DNA of 64,000 nt, from assembly GCA_028280485.1 (NCBI GenBank), contig JANQLS010000048.1:69577-133576 (forward strand). Reading direction: 5' to 3'. Positions 36,901 to 45,536 of the stretch are shown in pieces (position 1 is the stretch's first letter; each line of letters begins with the position of its first letter). The notes beneath the pieces are model-generated. The model was given only the letters and a program-made list of their open reading frames with translations. It was not told the origin of the DNA and did not search any database. The stretch comes from Planctomycetota bacterium (lineage in GTDB: Bacteria > Planctomycetota > UBA8108 > JACQVS01). The position numbers and the translations under genes were made by a program.

Positions 36901-37730
36901 AACTAGAAAATCTAAATATGCTCGCTCTTGGTGAGTTTCAATCGGGCCTGGGTAAGCCCGATATTATTTTAGTTGAACCAAATACCTCAAATGATTCTTC
37001 GACTGTTCATATTTTAAAAAATGAATTCGTAGTTGATGGAAAATTGGATCCCCTTCTTGTGAAGGATCATCTTCTGAGCTTAAGAGCTATAAAAGCTAGA
37101 ATGAATGATCGCTTGTTGGTGATGACTAAGAATCAAGTGGAGATTGTAGATCCCACCAATCTTGCGGTCGAATCCCTTTATTCCTCTATTGAGGGAATGA
37201 TTCAAGAGGTAGCTTACGGTGCATATGATGCCACTATAGAAGACTCTAAGCGTCCCTTCTTTGTGAAAGATAATTCTAAATTATTTAAAGCTCAGGTTGG
37301 AGAGGCGCCTATATTCATTGCAGAAAATGTTAGCGGGAAATTTACAGTGGGGGATTTTGATGACGATTCTATTGAAGACGTTTTGTGTATTGATATCGAT
37401 GCTAACTCTGAAGCTGGAACTTTTTCTCTTTTTTTAGGGCCCGATTTTAGTTCTGTTCAACACATACCTGTAGGAGAGCTCAGTTCGATCGCTAAAGTGA
37501 TCACAACGGACGTCAACTTAGACACGTTTAATGATATACAAATAGCGACAAAGGAAGGGGAGATACTTACTTACTATGGTAATGGCTGTGGTGAGTTTCC
37601 CATTCAATCTTCTTCATACGCTGGGCCTAAATTAGAATCTTTTTACTCTGTCGATATTAATGGGGATGGCTTGAATGAAATCATTGCTTCAGTGGGTGTA
37701 CCAGGCTTGATTTTCTTAACTCCAAATTAA
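33915..37730 (+). CDS. Giant FG-GAP/VCBS-repeat lipoprotein
   Basis: A 1271-residue lipoprotein; the lipobox CITGC puts the cysteine at about residue 21, followed by a Ser/Gly-rich tether. FG-GAP/VCBS repeats run along the length: 'MAVGDFNGDDQKDIAVTGDT', 'TSADFNSDGFDDLVVQAVKN', 'FSVGDFNSDGFDDVVVISAR', 'SVGDVNRDGFDDIVVVFEDG', 'AVAEVNGDGDLDIIVACKGG', FTVGDFDDDSIEDVLCID and SVDINGDGLNEIIASVGV. The D-x-[ND]-x-D-G loops are the calcium sites of integrin-alpha-like propellers, so at least one large propeller, probably two, is expected. An acidic Glu/Asn patch lies near residue 630. It starts 15 bp after the FHA gene. As the surface end of this operon, it may be the ligand-binding or adhesive arm of the signalling system. 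Confidence 0.92.
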   Translation: MRAIFILFILNLLVTVCITGCLSGTGAAIISSSSGSGSNSQEAEVVPKDCPVPEPLQYNQGFISLPGSPIDVAVGNFSGDETGHQDVAVIYSSLQVVSLFVGDGNGDFTHSYDVELSSDAGDVMGIEEYPLSDNRSAILISTDETLELIQCPENGECTLVTTQLNPELFLRDMAVGDFNGDDQKDIAVTGDTDSTIEIFFVKETAGELNLERARQPLSGIVSRAITSADFNSDGFDDLVVQAVKNGLPAIQLFLSQGDGTFEFESELTDIDDANPDVHAEIEARNGVHFVEIEKDGTVDPAHETFPDIIVTRLNAASKVIVSQDSNSEKIILSRHDKPTGVLGRGFSDGTVLKLPKTKTGSPLWDVAALNLKDNVLQAAYSDNDGLEVSDDTIAFPIPGKARRFSVGDFNSDGFDDVVVISARPSVLSFLLSRNNIDTEDDEIPKPIKDPYEYKNGLRLGENLESQTIRDLQVGFAGLNKARPFIATILQRKLDVSELLIRYLDPTTGNKLDLNEKVILSDALVDGTLISVGDVNRDGFDDIVVVFEDGILHFVLNKGVTFNDSSPAFRRHSIRIDVKNIPAVGYKAIELLVNGEFDKIEISNLVIQDLDGNDQPELVLPFTTNNEEENEQENEEDNENRQFPEMPELYERDFVLVIKNLDIENFQSNPNKERSIKAVLLQTFDDPKHCAVAEVNGDGDLDIIVACKGGTDSGNKVDILFGEPDVPSGFERKISGEIISLEVKLKEGQTPDDPDLEGRFITSKPQVERVFVPPGNDSERIDFFITSNSVSVSFYKNLTTDIDNPEIAFPIKIFEGSDPETILFTQLGKDPDSPNFDLIVLDEDAPKTDKVVPLELEGDLDNTGSESPWVKNCSVSFIGAPGSGGSLKLEGSSEMLHIINAKRTTEMVFFRVDNNCLDEISGLLIDFKIEDQAGDLNSFSHHLTSDHLFVGSIVEDKNIDNDFNAIDVLQIPRTVEISDLVQLDESSATRSRISFPQLENLNMLALGEFQSGLGKPDIILVEPNTSNDSSTVHILKNEFVVDGKLDPLLVKDHLLSLRAIKARMNDRLLVMTKNQVEIVDPTNLAVESLYSSIEGMIQEVAYGAYDATIEDSKRPFFVKDNSKLFKAQVGEAPIFIAENVSGKFTVGDFDDDSIEDVLCIDIDANSEAGTFSLFLGPDFSSVQHIPVGELSSIAKVITTDVNLDTFNDIQIATKEGEILTYYGNGCGEFPIQSSSYAGPKLESFYSVDINGDGLNEIIASVGVPGLIFLTPN

Positions 37731-37942
37731 AGTTTAAAAACTTTTATTATATTCGTCCGTAGATTCCATTTTCTCGTCTTATACACACAGAAACCTTAAC
37801 AACCTTCTATCGTTGTCAAAGTGTTTGGGCTGTGTGTTTGTTACGCGAAGAGATAGAAGGTGGTGCGATTAGTTTTAAGCGCACTACTCATTATTGCTTT
37901 GATTTTCGTGAACAACAAAGACAAGAAGAAATTGGAGTCGAT

Positions 37943-39343
37943 ATGAATTCTTTAAAATTGAAGTCACTTGTGTTCGTTCTTTGTTTATTTTTCGGATTTC
38001 AAATGAATTTTGTACTTGGGGAAAATTCCATTCAAATCGGTGAACCCCTGCACCATACTCTCCCGGGTGAAGATTCAGAGTCAATTGATTCTGCTTTTAA
38101 AGGACGTCTCTTAGTAGTGACAATGCCAGAGCTCGTTCCGAATGTTGACCCTGAGGATGAGACGGAAGTTTATAATTCTCGGTTGGCTTATTTACTGAAT
38201 GTTCCTTTTCTTCCCATTTCAGTCAGTGTTCTATTCACCGTAGATCTCGGTCCAGGTGAAGTGACTGATGTTGCTCTACACCCCTTGGGTTTGTTCACAG
38301 TGGCGAATATTCGCGAAGATGATGTCAATGAACTTAATCAACTAGTGATTGTAAAAGGAAATGTGGTTACTCAGAGATTGGATCTCCCTGGACGAGCTGA
38401 CGGCATCAACCTTTCGCCCTCTGGTGATTTACTCGTGGTTGCTATCGAAAAAGATGACAAGATTGCAGTTTACGATACCAGTAATGCGGCTGAAAACTTG
38501 AGATTGGTTGCCGTGGTCGATCGAGAAGCTTTTGAGGCTGCATTTGTAGGAGAAGAAGCTCGATATCAAGATGAAGATTTTGAACCTGAGTCGGTGAAAT
38601 TCAATCATCGTGGATCGATGGCACTCATCTCTTTGCAGGAACAGTCTTCGATTGCCGTTCTCGATATGAGACTTATTAGGATCCAAGATCGGAAGGGGAG
38701 ACTCACTCCAGAGGAAATTGGTGCTCGGGCATTGAATGTCGTACATTTACCCTTTGGTGTTCAAAACTCAGAAGGTAAAACGGTGGGAGTGGAGCCTGAT
38801 GGTTTAAGCGTGAGTCCCAATGATGATTTCGCATTAATTGCCAATGAAGCTGATTCCGATTCGCGCCATTTAATGGGGGTTTCTGTCTTAGATCTTCGAA
38901 GAGGCCCCAGAAATGTTCGTCTGGTTTCAACTTTTTGTATCTTTGATCTGGATCCTACTTTGCTTGATGGAACAGGTTTAAGTTCTTGCCCGTTACCTGG
39001 TCCAAATGGAGAATATCCAGTTGAAGCGGATGAGCTACCAAGGCTCGATCCTAATAACACTAAAATTGTTAGAATCGGTCGACGATCAATTGCTGCCGTT
39101 AATATCGAACGAGGTACTAAAGTTCAAGACCGTGGATCTATTCTGTTTTTAGATATGTCGAGAGCCCTTCAGGGGATTGCTCCAACTAAGATCGATCGTA
39201 AAGTGGTGGGTTTAACGCCGGGTGTAAGACCTGAAGGATTGCTCAGCACTCACAATGGAAGATTTATTTGGGCGGCTCTCCAAGCAGATTTGGATGAGGA
39301 AGGGCACTCTGGGTCAGTTGTGCGAATTAAAATCGAGCCTTGA
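37943..39343 (+). CDS. Secreted beta-propeller protein
   Basis: The frame is open from 37832, but the ATG at 37943 gives a standard signal peptide (MNSLKLKSLVFVLCLFFGFQ, cleavage near VLG-EN), so the product has 466 residues. The body has propeller-type repeats with 'GINLSPSGDLLVVAIEKDDK', 'SVKFNHRGSMALISLQEQSS', GLSVSPNDDFALIANEADSD and PEGLLSTHNGRFIWAALQAD, typical of YVTN/lactonase-like and 'choice-of-anchor' propellers. No anchor or metal motif was seen. It follows the FG-GAP gene by about 210 bp, so it may have its own promoter but probably works in the same outer-envelope setting. Confidence 0.82.
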   Translation: MNSLKLKSLVFVLCLFFGFQMNFVLGENSIQIGEPLHHTLPGEDSESIDSAFKGRLLVVTMPELVPNVDPEDETEVYNSRLAYLLNVPFLPISVSVLFTVDLGPGEVTDVALHPLGLFTVANIREDDVNELNQLVIVKGNVVTQRLDLPGRADGINLSPSGDLLVVAIEKDDKIAVYDTSNAAENLRLVAVVDREAFEAAFVGEEARYQDEDFEPESVKFNHRGSMALISLQEQSSIAVLDMRLIRIQDRKGRLTPEEIGARALNVVHLPFGVQNSEGKTVGVEPDGLSVSPNDDFALIANEADSDSRHLMGVSVLDLRRGPRNVRLVSTFCIFDLDPTLLDGTGLSSCPLPGPNGEYPVEADELPRLDPNNTKIVRIGRRSIAAVNIERGTKVQDRGSILFLDMSRALQGIAPTKIDRKVVGLTPGVRPEGLLSTHNGRFIWAALQADLDEEGHSGSVVRIKIEP

Positions 39344-39386
39344 ATTTTTTTGTAAATCTTTTCATTCAGAAAATCTTAAGATCAAG

Positions 39387-39432
39387 AACAAGCCAGAGCT
39401 TCACTTTTTATAAAGTGAAGCTCTGGCTTGTT
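39387..39432. repeat. Perfect 21-bp hairpin
   Basis: Left arm 39387-39407 (AACAAGCCAGAGCTTCACTT plus T) is exactly complementary to 39412-39432, with a 4-base loop TTAT. It lies between the propeller gene and the next HAF gene. No T-run follows on either strand, so it is not a standard intrinsic terminator. A transcript barrier, RNA-stability element or mobile palindrome are the alternatives. Confidence 0.9.
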
Positions 39433-39533
39433 AAATTACTTGAGGTTTATAATGAATGGCTCAATATTGAATCTAAATTTTATTTTATCTCTCATTTTAA
39501 AACGTGCTTTTTTGCTATAAAGGATCGAGCAAT

Positions 39534-40613
39534 TTGAAGCATAAAAAGTGGGTCGTAGTTTTGATCGTACTTTGTTTTTTCCTGGTCACGTATCTGGGCT
39601 GGAAGAATCGCTTAGAGATTTTCGATTGGTGGAGAGGCTACCGAGTTACTTGGATTGAAGAAGAGAATCTATCACTTCAAAAAGTGAATAATGTGGGTGA
39701 AGTTCTGGCCGTGAGGAAGTATTTAGATAGCTCGAATAATTTGATTTGGAAGTGGGGTATTTGGCGGCCTTCAGAAATGAAATATACAGTAGCCCAAAAC
39801 ATTATTAAGAATGAAATCGATGGAAACGAAATTCTCCTCTTGCCTCAAGGCGGATATGTTTCCAGGGAGCTACCCGTAGAAACGATTAGCACTCTTTTAA
39901 GCGAAAACACCCTTGCTGCTTCTCAGATTGCATTAAATTCCAATCGAGAAATTATCGGGCATTACTGGACCACTCCCTCAAACTGGACCTATAGGCAGAT
40001 GGGGAAGGCTTTTAAATATACTTTTGATGGGAAGTTTATTGATATACATAAAGACTTAAAAGCTCAATTCAGTAACACTCGTATTATTAACTCTAAGGGT
40101 TGGGTGTGCGGTTATAAGGTTCTTCAGGGGAACAGCCAGATTCCTTATCTTTGGAAAAACGGTAAGGAAATTGAATTCAAGGTAAATAATGTTCCTGGGA
40201 ATCCTTATGTTGCTGCAATGAATAATCGAGGGGAAATTATAGTTAACTTCCTAGGTCAGGGGGGCGATTCATTGGCTAGCTGTCTCTGGACAGGGAAAAA
40301 CCAGTATGAAATGTTGAAAACTAAAAAAGGCTATCGCTGGATTCATAGTGTCGCGATTGACAATTCGGGTAAAGTGTTGGTGGGAATGAGGAATGAGGGG
40401 ACCATTACTTCCTATTTTATTTATCGAAAGGGTGAATACACATCATTACCCACGTTGGATCGTTCCTTTGAGTCTCAGGAACATGGAAAAAAGGAAACTC
40501 AATATTTTAGCTTGAGTCCAGATGGCCGATGGCTCATTGGGGCTGTGAATGTTAGAAAAGGAGAGAGCGCTAAGAGGTATAGCTATCCTTTCTTGCTTCG
40601 GCTTTATCGCTGA
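39534..40613 (+). CDS. Anchored HAF-type repeat protein, paralogue B
   Basis: The frame extends back to a GTG at 39504, but the TTG at 39534, eight bases after an AAAGGA-like site, gives MKHKKWVVVLIVLCFFLVTY, the same kind of anchor as its paralogue. Length is 359 residues. It matches 25234-26418 across the whole product: RGYRVTWIEEENLSLQKVNN, then 'YTFDGKFIDIHKDLKAQFSN' and INSKGWVCGYK, then 'NPYVAAMNNRGEIIVNFLGQ'. It lacks the Pro/Val loop present in paralogue A. Exported HAF-type propeller, ligand unknown. Confidence 0.75.
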   Translation: MKHKKWVVVLIVLCFFLVTYLGWKNRLEIFDWWRGYRVTWIEEENLSLQKVNNVGEVLAVRKYLDSSNNLIWKWGIWRPSEMKYTVAQNIIKNEIDGNEILLLPQGGYVSRELPVETISTLLSENTLAASQIALNSNREIIGHYWTTPSNWTYRQMGKAFKYTFDGKFIDIHKDLKAQFSNTRIINSKGWVCGYKVLQGNSQIPYLWKNGKEIEFKVNNVPGNPYVAAMNNRGEIIVNFLGQGGDSLASCLWTGKNQYEMLKTKKGYRWIHSVAIDNSGKVLVGMRNEGTITSYFIYRKGEYTSLPTLDRSFESQEHGKKETQYFSLSPDGRWLIGAVNVRKGESAKRYSYPFLLRLYR

Positions 40614-40720
40614 TACTAATGAATCCCTAATACTTTTCTAACTGTGAATCTCTGCTTCACTTCAGTTACAATTTAAAGCTCTGTTTTTCTTCTCTTTTAA
40701 ATCAAGCTACCTCAGAAAGT

Positions 40721-42700
40721 ATGAGAATGGAGCCTAAGATTCTCTTTAAATTCTTTAGTTGGACTTTGTTGTTTTTAACTATTGTTTCTTCAGAAGAAAC
40801 CTTAAAAGCAAAAGAAACCCAAGCTCAACTTCCCAACATTCTCTGGATCGTCGCCGAAGACATGAGTCCCCATTTGGGATGCTACGGTCATCCAGACGCT
40901 CACTCTCCGAATATCGATGCCTTGGCTAAGAAGGGAGTTGTGTATCAAAACGCTTTTGCTACTGCACCTATCTGTGCGCCTGCACGCTCCACTTTAGCTA
41001 CAGGTTTGTATGCGACAAGCCTGGGAACGCAGCATTTACGCTGTGAAGTGAAAATTCCCAAAAGCGTGGTGCCTCTCGCTATACGCATGAAGCAGGCGGG
41101 GTACTTCACGACGAATACAGGGAAGTCCGACTATAACTTTAATCCAAAGGGTATTTGGGATCATTGGAAAAGAGATGCGGCCCCATGGAGGAATCGAAAA
41201 CCGGGTCAGCCCTTCTTTTCCTTTATAAATGCTGGAGAAACTCACGAAGGTAGAATTAATTTCATTGATCGCTACAAGCAAGCCACTAAAGAATTACCAG
41301 CTTCATTAAAGCGAGATCCAACCACAATAACTCTTCCTCCCTTCTATCCCGATACTCCTGAAATCAGAAGAATCTTTGCTGGCATGTACGATCTTTCAAT
41401 CATCTTTGATCAGAAAGTCGGGGGGATCATCAAGCTCTTAACTGAAGATGGTTTACTTGAGAACACTTTCGTTTTTATCTTTTCAGATCACGGCAATGGT
41501 CTACCTCGATACAAGCGTTGGTTAAATGACTCGGGGTTGAGAGTTCCATTAATCATCTATTTCCCTGAAAGATTTAAGCATTTAAGTCCTCACCCCATCG
41601 GATCTAAAACCGACCGTTTAGTGAGCTTTGTTGATTTTCCTGCTACGACGTTGAGTTTAGCTGGTTTGGAAATACCGTCAATTCTTCAAGGTGAGCCCTT
41701 CATGGGAAGGAGCGCTAAAAAGCCTCGTCAATATGTTTTTGGAGCTCGGAGTCGAGCTGACGATATGTTCGAAACTTCACGAAGTGTATTCGACGGTCGT
41801 TATTTTTATGTGAAACACTTTCAGCCACATCTTCCATACATTCAAAGATCCATCGTTTTCCAAGATCAAAAATCTTCTTTAAGGGAACTACGAAAATGTT
41901 ACGAAGCAGGTTCGCTAGACTCCCGGGCGCTTAAACTGTGGCAGACTCAAAAGCCTTTCGAAGAACTCTACGATTTAAAAAAGGATCCTCATGAATTGAA
42001 CAACCTTGCGGGGGATTCTGCTTTCGCCCAAAAGAAAGAACAATTAAGTCAGGCTCTCAAGCAGTGGATTATCGATCATCGTGATAGTGGGTTACTCACG
42101 GAAGCTGAATACCAAAACCGAGCGATGGAGAGAAAGGTTACTCCATTTGAGGTTGTTCAGGACCAGCGTCAGTTCGATTTAAAAGCTACGGTAGAGATGG
42201 CATGGAAGGTGGGGGATTCTTCGATTTCTTTAAATGTGCTCAACCGAGGTTTAACTCATAAGGAATCTGGAGTGCGCTACTGGTCAGGAGTCGCTCTTTC
42301 AAATTCCCGATTGGATGAACTCACTCAACCGGTAATCCAAAATCTGTTATCAAAACTGAAAGACCCTAGTTTTTCAGTTCGGTTAGTCGTCTGCGACATC
42401 TTAATTCGATGTCCAAATACCACTGAATCTCAAAAACAAAGAGGTCTACAAGCACTCGGGGAAATTCTCTCTGATGATCGGCGGTGGTTAGCCTTGGAAG
42501 CTGCGAGCACTGTGCGAAGATTAGGACATCGGGTAAAACCCCTCGTTCCCATCATAAAAAAAGTAATTCAGAAAAATGAGTCAAAACCCGGTTCTGGGAA
42601 AGCTTATGCCGGAGCTCGTCGAAAGTATAAGGATTTTAATTATGCTTCCTTCACAGGCTGGGCTTTGGAAGCAGCAATAAAGGCTTGTGGTGAAAACTGA
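40721..42700 (+). CDS. Exported type I sulfatase with HEAT-like tail
   Basis: A 659-residue protein with an N-terminal hydrophobic signal (about 8-22). The sulfatase domain starts at PNILWIVAEDMSPHLGCYGH, with metal ligands in the AED motif. The formylglycine motif is canonical: CAPAR at residues 85-89 followed by STLATGLY. A second metal motif is FSDHGNGLPRYKRWLNDS. The domain ends near residue 465 with the family phrase 'ELYDLKKDPHELNNLAGD'. Residues about 480-650 form a HEAT-like solenoid ('HKESGVRYWSGVALSNSRLD', PSFSVRLVVCDILIRCP, RRWLALEAASTVRRLGHRVK). It hydrolyses a sulfate ester, probably of a sugar; the exact substrate cannot be read off. An anaerobic or FGE-type maturase is needed but none of the FGE-fold proteins here looks active. 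Confidence 0.93.
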   Translation: MRMEPKILFKFFSWTLLFLTIVSSEETLKAKETQAQLPNILWIVAEDMSPHLGCYGHPDAHSPNIDALAKKGVVYQNAFATAPICAPARSTLATGLYATSLGTQHLRCEVKIPKSVVPLAIRMKQAGYFTTNTGKSDYNFNPKGIWDHWKRDAAPWRNRKPGQPFFSFINAGETHEGRINFIDRYKQATKELPASLKRDPTTITLPPFYPDTPEIRRIFAGMYDLSIIFDQKVGGIIKLLTEDGLLENTFVFIFSDHGNGLPRYKRWLNDSGLRVPLIIYFPERFKHLSPHPIGSKTDRLVSFVDFPATTLSLAGLEIPSILQGEPFMGRSAKKPRQYVFGARSRADDMFETSRSVFDGRYFYVKHFQPHLPYIQRSIVFQDQKSSLRELRKCYEAGSLDSRALKLWQTQKPFEELYDLKKDPHELNNLAGDSAFAQKKEQLSQALKQWIIDHRDSGLLTEAEYQNRAMERKVTPFEVVQDQRQFDLKATVEMAWKVGDSSISLNVLNRGLTHKESGVRYWSGVALSNSRLDELTQPVIQNLLSKLKDPSFSVRLVVCDILIRCPNTTESQKQRGLQALGEILSDDRRWLALEAASTVRRLGHRVKPLVPIIKKVIQKNESKPGSGKAYAGARRKYKDFNYASFTGWALEAAIKACGEN

Positions 42701-42735
42701 CATTAAATTCATCGAGTTCGTTAGATTTACTCTAA

Positions 42736-43233
42736 ATGAAAATCAGGAACCAAAAATTCATTATCGTTTTGCTTTGTTTGGTGGCTGCGGTTGGAATCGT
42801 CGTTGTTACACTCATCGAACCTCGATTCTGGTTCACGCTATTTGTTCACGATGACGCTAAGTTGCTCGAAGGAGAGTGGAAAATTGAAGAAGCTCTCCAT
42901 GAGGGGCACGAGATCCCGTTGGATTTTTTAGGTATGGGAACTGTAGTCATTCAAGAAGATAAAATGAAGTTTCAACTTCATGAAGCCGAGAGCATGAATG
43001 TAGATGTTACTGCCGACGCTCTTACTTTTAAACTGAATCAAGATGCGTTCCCTAAACAGATCGATCTAACTCAGCCTCTACAAGAAGGACCGATGTTTGG
43101 GATTTATGAACTAAAAGGGGATACCTTTATACTTATCGGGGGACAAGATAAAACGGTGCCTCGTCCAACAGATCTTATATCTGCGAGAACGGCTAAAAAG
43201 ACGACTTACTTTAAATTTAAAAGATTAAAGTGA
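42736..43233 (+). CDS. Anchored TIGR03067-like lipocalin-type protein
   Basis: A 165-residue protein with one N-terminal hydrophobic helix (about 7-26) and a small beta barrel: 'LLEGEWKIEEALHEGHEIPL', 'GTVVIQEDKMKFQLHEAES', MFGIYELKGDTFILIGG and a final YFKFKRLK. The opening 'L-x-G-x-W-x-x-x' and 'y-x-x-x-g-d-x-l-x-l' pattern fits the TIGR03067 domain, common in planctomycetes and without known activity. It lies 35 bp after the first sulfatase and 20 bp before the acetyltransferase, so it may be in their transcript. Confidence 0.72.
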   Translation: MKIRNQKFIIVLLCLVAAVGIVVVTLIEPRFWFTLFVHDDAKLLEGEWKIEEALHEGHEIPLDFLGMGTVVIQEDKMKFQLHEAESMNVDVTADALTFKLNQDAFPKQIDLTQPLQEGPMFGIYELKGDTFILIGGQDKTVPRPTDLISARTAKKTTYFKFKRLK

Positions 43234-43253
43234 CCTCTTGCGCCAGTTAGGGA

Positions 43254-43871
43254 ATGATTTTAGCTTCAATGGAAGATCGATTCATAATTACAACCGAAAG
43301 ATTAAAGATTCGCTTCGTTGAACCGGAAGATTTTGATTATTTGATCCATTTAAGTCTCGAGCCTGAAGTTGAAAAATATTCTCTACCTGAAACTGATTTA
43401 CATTTGGTCACCGAGAACACCATTAAATACACAGAGCTTAGCCTCAAGTACCATAGAGGATTTCACGAAACGTTCATCATTTGCTTAAAAGATTCAGAAA
43501 CTCCTATCGGCTCTTGTTCCATCTGGAAAAATCCCCATTGCTATGAGATGTCCTGTATGGGGTGGAGTTTTTCTACGGAGTATCACGGTCAGGGTTACGC
43601 CACCGAATCTTTAAGGGAAATGTTGCATTACGCTTTTCGAGTCTATCGACCTCTATATTTTAGAGCGGATTCATACAGAGATAATGTCGCAAATATCAGA
43701 GTGATGGAGAAAATAGGTTTAAAACGAACGCGCAATATTCTGGCAAAAATTGAACTGTTTTTCGCCTATTGGAGATACAAAGAATGGCGTCGAAAAGTTC
43801 GTTATGAAATCGATGCTCATGCTTATAAGAAATTATTGGCTAAAGAAGGGCGGGAAAAACAAACAAATTAA
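43254..43871 (+). CDS. GNAT-family N-acetyltransferase, RimJ/RimL type
   Basis: A 205-residue cytosolic protein; starts at 43254 (MILAS) or, more in line with the family, at the ATG at 43269 (MEDRFIITTERLKIRFVEPE). The GNAT core is clear: TERLKIRFVEPEDFDYLIHL, then 'IGSCSIWKNPHCYEMSCMGW', then 'EYHGQGYATESLREMLHYAF', where Gln/Gly-x-G-x-A binds acetyl-CoA, then RADSYRDNVANIRVMEKIGL. It transfers acetyl from acetyl-CoA to an amine such as a ribosomal-protein N-terminus or an antibiotic; the target is not deducible. Length is within the family plus a basic C-terminal helix. Confidence 0.9.
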   Translation: MILASMEDRFIITTERLKIRFVEPEDFDYLIHLSLEPEVEKYSLPETDLHLVTENTIKYTELSLKYHRGFHETFIICLKDSETPIGSCSIWKNPHCYEMSCMGWSFSTEYHGQGYATESLREMLHYAFRVYRPLYFRADSYRDNVANIRVMEKIGLKRTRNILAKIELFFAYWRYKEWRRKVRYEIDAHAYKKLLAKEGREKQTN

Positions 43872-43983
43872 AATAGAGTTGATTTCACCCCTTTACCGTC
43901 GTTGACAATTACCACTTCGAAACTTGATAATAGTTGGCTTCGGTCGTTTATCCTTTCTACACAATTCAAACCTCCCCATCCCT

Positions 43984-45462
43984 ATGATTCGCACGATTAC
44001 ATATCTTCTTCTTTCTGTCTGTCTACTTTCTTCAAAGTCATCAGCAGAAGATTCTCCAGTTCGCCCCAACATCGTCTGGATCATCGTTGATGACATGTCG
44101 AGTCACTTCGCTTATCAGGGTGAAAAGTTGGTTAAAACTCCTCATGTCGATCGACTCGCTAAGGAGGGTGTCGTCTTTTCAAATGCTTATGTGACAGCTC
44201 CCGTTTGTTCCACCTTTAGATCAGCAGTGATTACAGGGATGTACCAAACGGCGATCGGAGCCCATCATCATCGCAGTTCGCGGGGGACCGAAAAGATTCA
44301 CTTGCCGAAAGGGATGAAGACCATCCCCGAGCTCTTTCGGGCCGCAGGATACTACACTTCTAATTCAGATTCGGCAGGGAAGAGGCCTGGGAAAGAAGAT
44401 TACAACTTCGTCTACAAAAGGTCGGACCTTTATCAAGGAGTCGATTGGAAGGGGCGAAAAGAAGGTCAACCGTTCTTCGCTCAATTTCAATTGAGGGGTG
44501 GGAAGATCAGAAACAGTGAAAGGTCGTACAAAGAACTCTTGGCGAACCCCGACAAGGTTAAATTAATCAAACCTGAAGAGGTAACATTACCTCCTTACTA
44601 CCCGGATCATCCCGTTATTCGAAAGGATTGGGCAGAGTATTTAAACTCGGTTCAGTACACGGATCTTGAAGTGGGTAAGATCATCAAAAAACTGGAAGAA
44701 GATAAAGTTCTCGATAACACGATCCTTTTCTTTTTAACCGATCACGGAATCAGTCACGCGCGAGGGAAGCAGTTCCTCTATGAAGAGGGAATCAAAATTC
44801 CATTTGTGATTTGGAGTAAAAAGTTTCGTTCCCGTGGATTAATTCGCAGGGATTTAATTGCTCATATCGATTTGTCGGCGACCAGCTTGTTCCTCGCCGG
44901 GATTCCGATTCCCAAATATATGCAAGCCCGTCCCTTGTTTGGTAAACAAGCAAAATCTCGGAATTATGTCGTCTCGGCTCGTGATCGTTGCGATGAAACG
45001 GTAGATCGAATACGTAGTGTTCGCATGGGGAACTTTAAATACATTCGAAATTACCTACCCCAACGACCCTATCTACAACCTTGTGACTATAAAGACATGA
45101 AACCCTTTATGCCCGTATTGCGGAATCTCTATAAGGAAGGGAAGCTCAACAAAGTTCAATCGCTTCACTTAGCCTCGATCCGACCCAATGAGGAGCTTTA
45201 TGATTTACGTTCAGATCCTTGGGAAATTAACAATCTCGCCGGTGAAGACTCACAAAGCAAAAGACTCGAGAAATTCAGAAAGATATTGTCTCAATGGGAA
45301 ATTGAAAGCAACGATCAAGGAAGAACTCCTGAGTCTGAAGCGATGTATGACAGTGACATGAAGGTTTACGTCGATAGAATTAAGAAGAAAAGACCTCAGA
45401 AAGCAAAAAAGATTGAATCTAATATTCAGTTGATGAAAAAATGGAAGTCTGAAGGTAAGTGA
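43984..45462 (+). CDS. Exported sulfatase with CSTFR active-site motif
   Basis: The frame opens at 43924 but the ATG at 43984 gives the signal peptide [20 protein letters not shown], so I use it (492 residues). The sulfatase domain begins '[20 protein letters not shown]'. The formylglycine position reads CSTFR (residues 75-79) followed by SAVITGMY; the standard third residue Pro is Thr, which is rare and may change which maturase can act. The second metal site is [20 protein letters not shown]. The domain ends with [16 protein letters not shown] and a basic C-terminal helix. It probably belongs to the same polysaccharide-desulfating set as its neighbours; substrate unknown. Confidence 0.92.
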   Translation: MIRTITYLLLSVCLLSSKSSAEDSPVRPNIVWIIVDDMSSHFAYQGEKLVKTPHVDRLAKEGVVFSNAYVTAPVCSTFRSAVITGMYQTAIGAHHHRSSRGTEKIHLPKGMKTIPELFRAAGYYTSNSDSAGKRPGKEDYNFVYKRSDLYQGVDWKGRKEGQPFFAQFQLRGGKIRNSERSYKELLANPDKVKLIKPEEVTLPPYYPDHPVIRKDWAEYLNSVQYTDLEVGKIIKKLEEDKVLDNTILFFLTDHGISHARGKQFLYEEGIKIPFVIWSKKFRSRGLIRRDLIAHIDLSATSLFLAGIPIPKYMQARPLFGKQAKSRNYVVSARDRCDETVDRIRSVRMGNFKYIRNYLPQRPYLQPCDYKDMKPFMPVLRNLYKEGKLNKVQSLHLASIRPNEELYDLRSDPWEINNLAGEDSQSKRLEKFRKILSQWEIESNDQGRTPESEAMYDSDMKVYVDRIKKKRPQKAKKIESNIQLMKKWKSEGK

Positions 45463-45536
45463 GGATCTACTCGCGATAGTTTAGATCCGTTTCTTCAACA
45501 GGAAAAAATTACGTTTATTCACCGAAGAGTATAAAA

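Noticed and set aside
39340..39537. 65-codon frame after the propeller gene
   Set aside because: It overlaps the preceding stop and consists mostly of the perfect 21-bp hairpin, so it is a repeat shadow.
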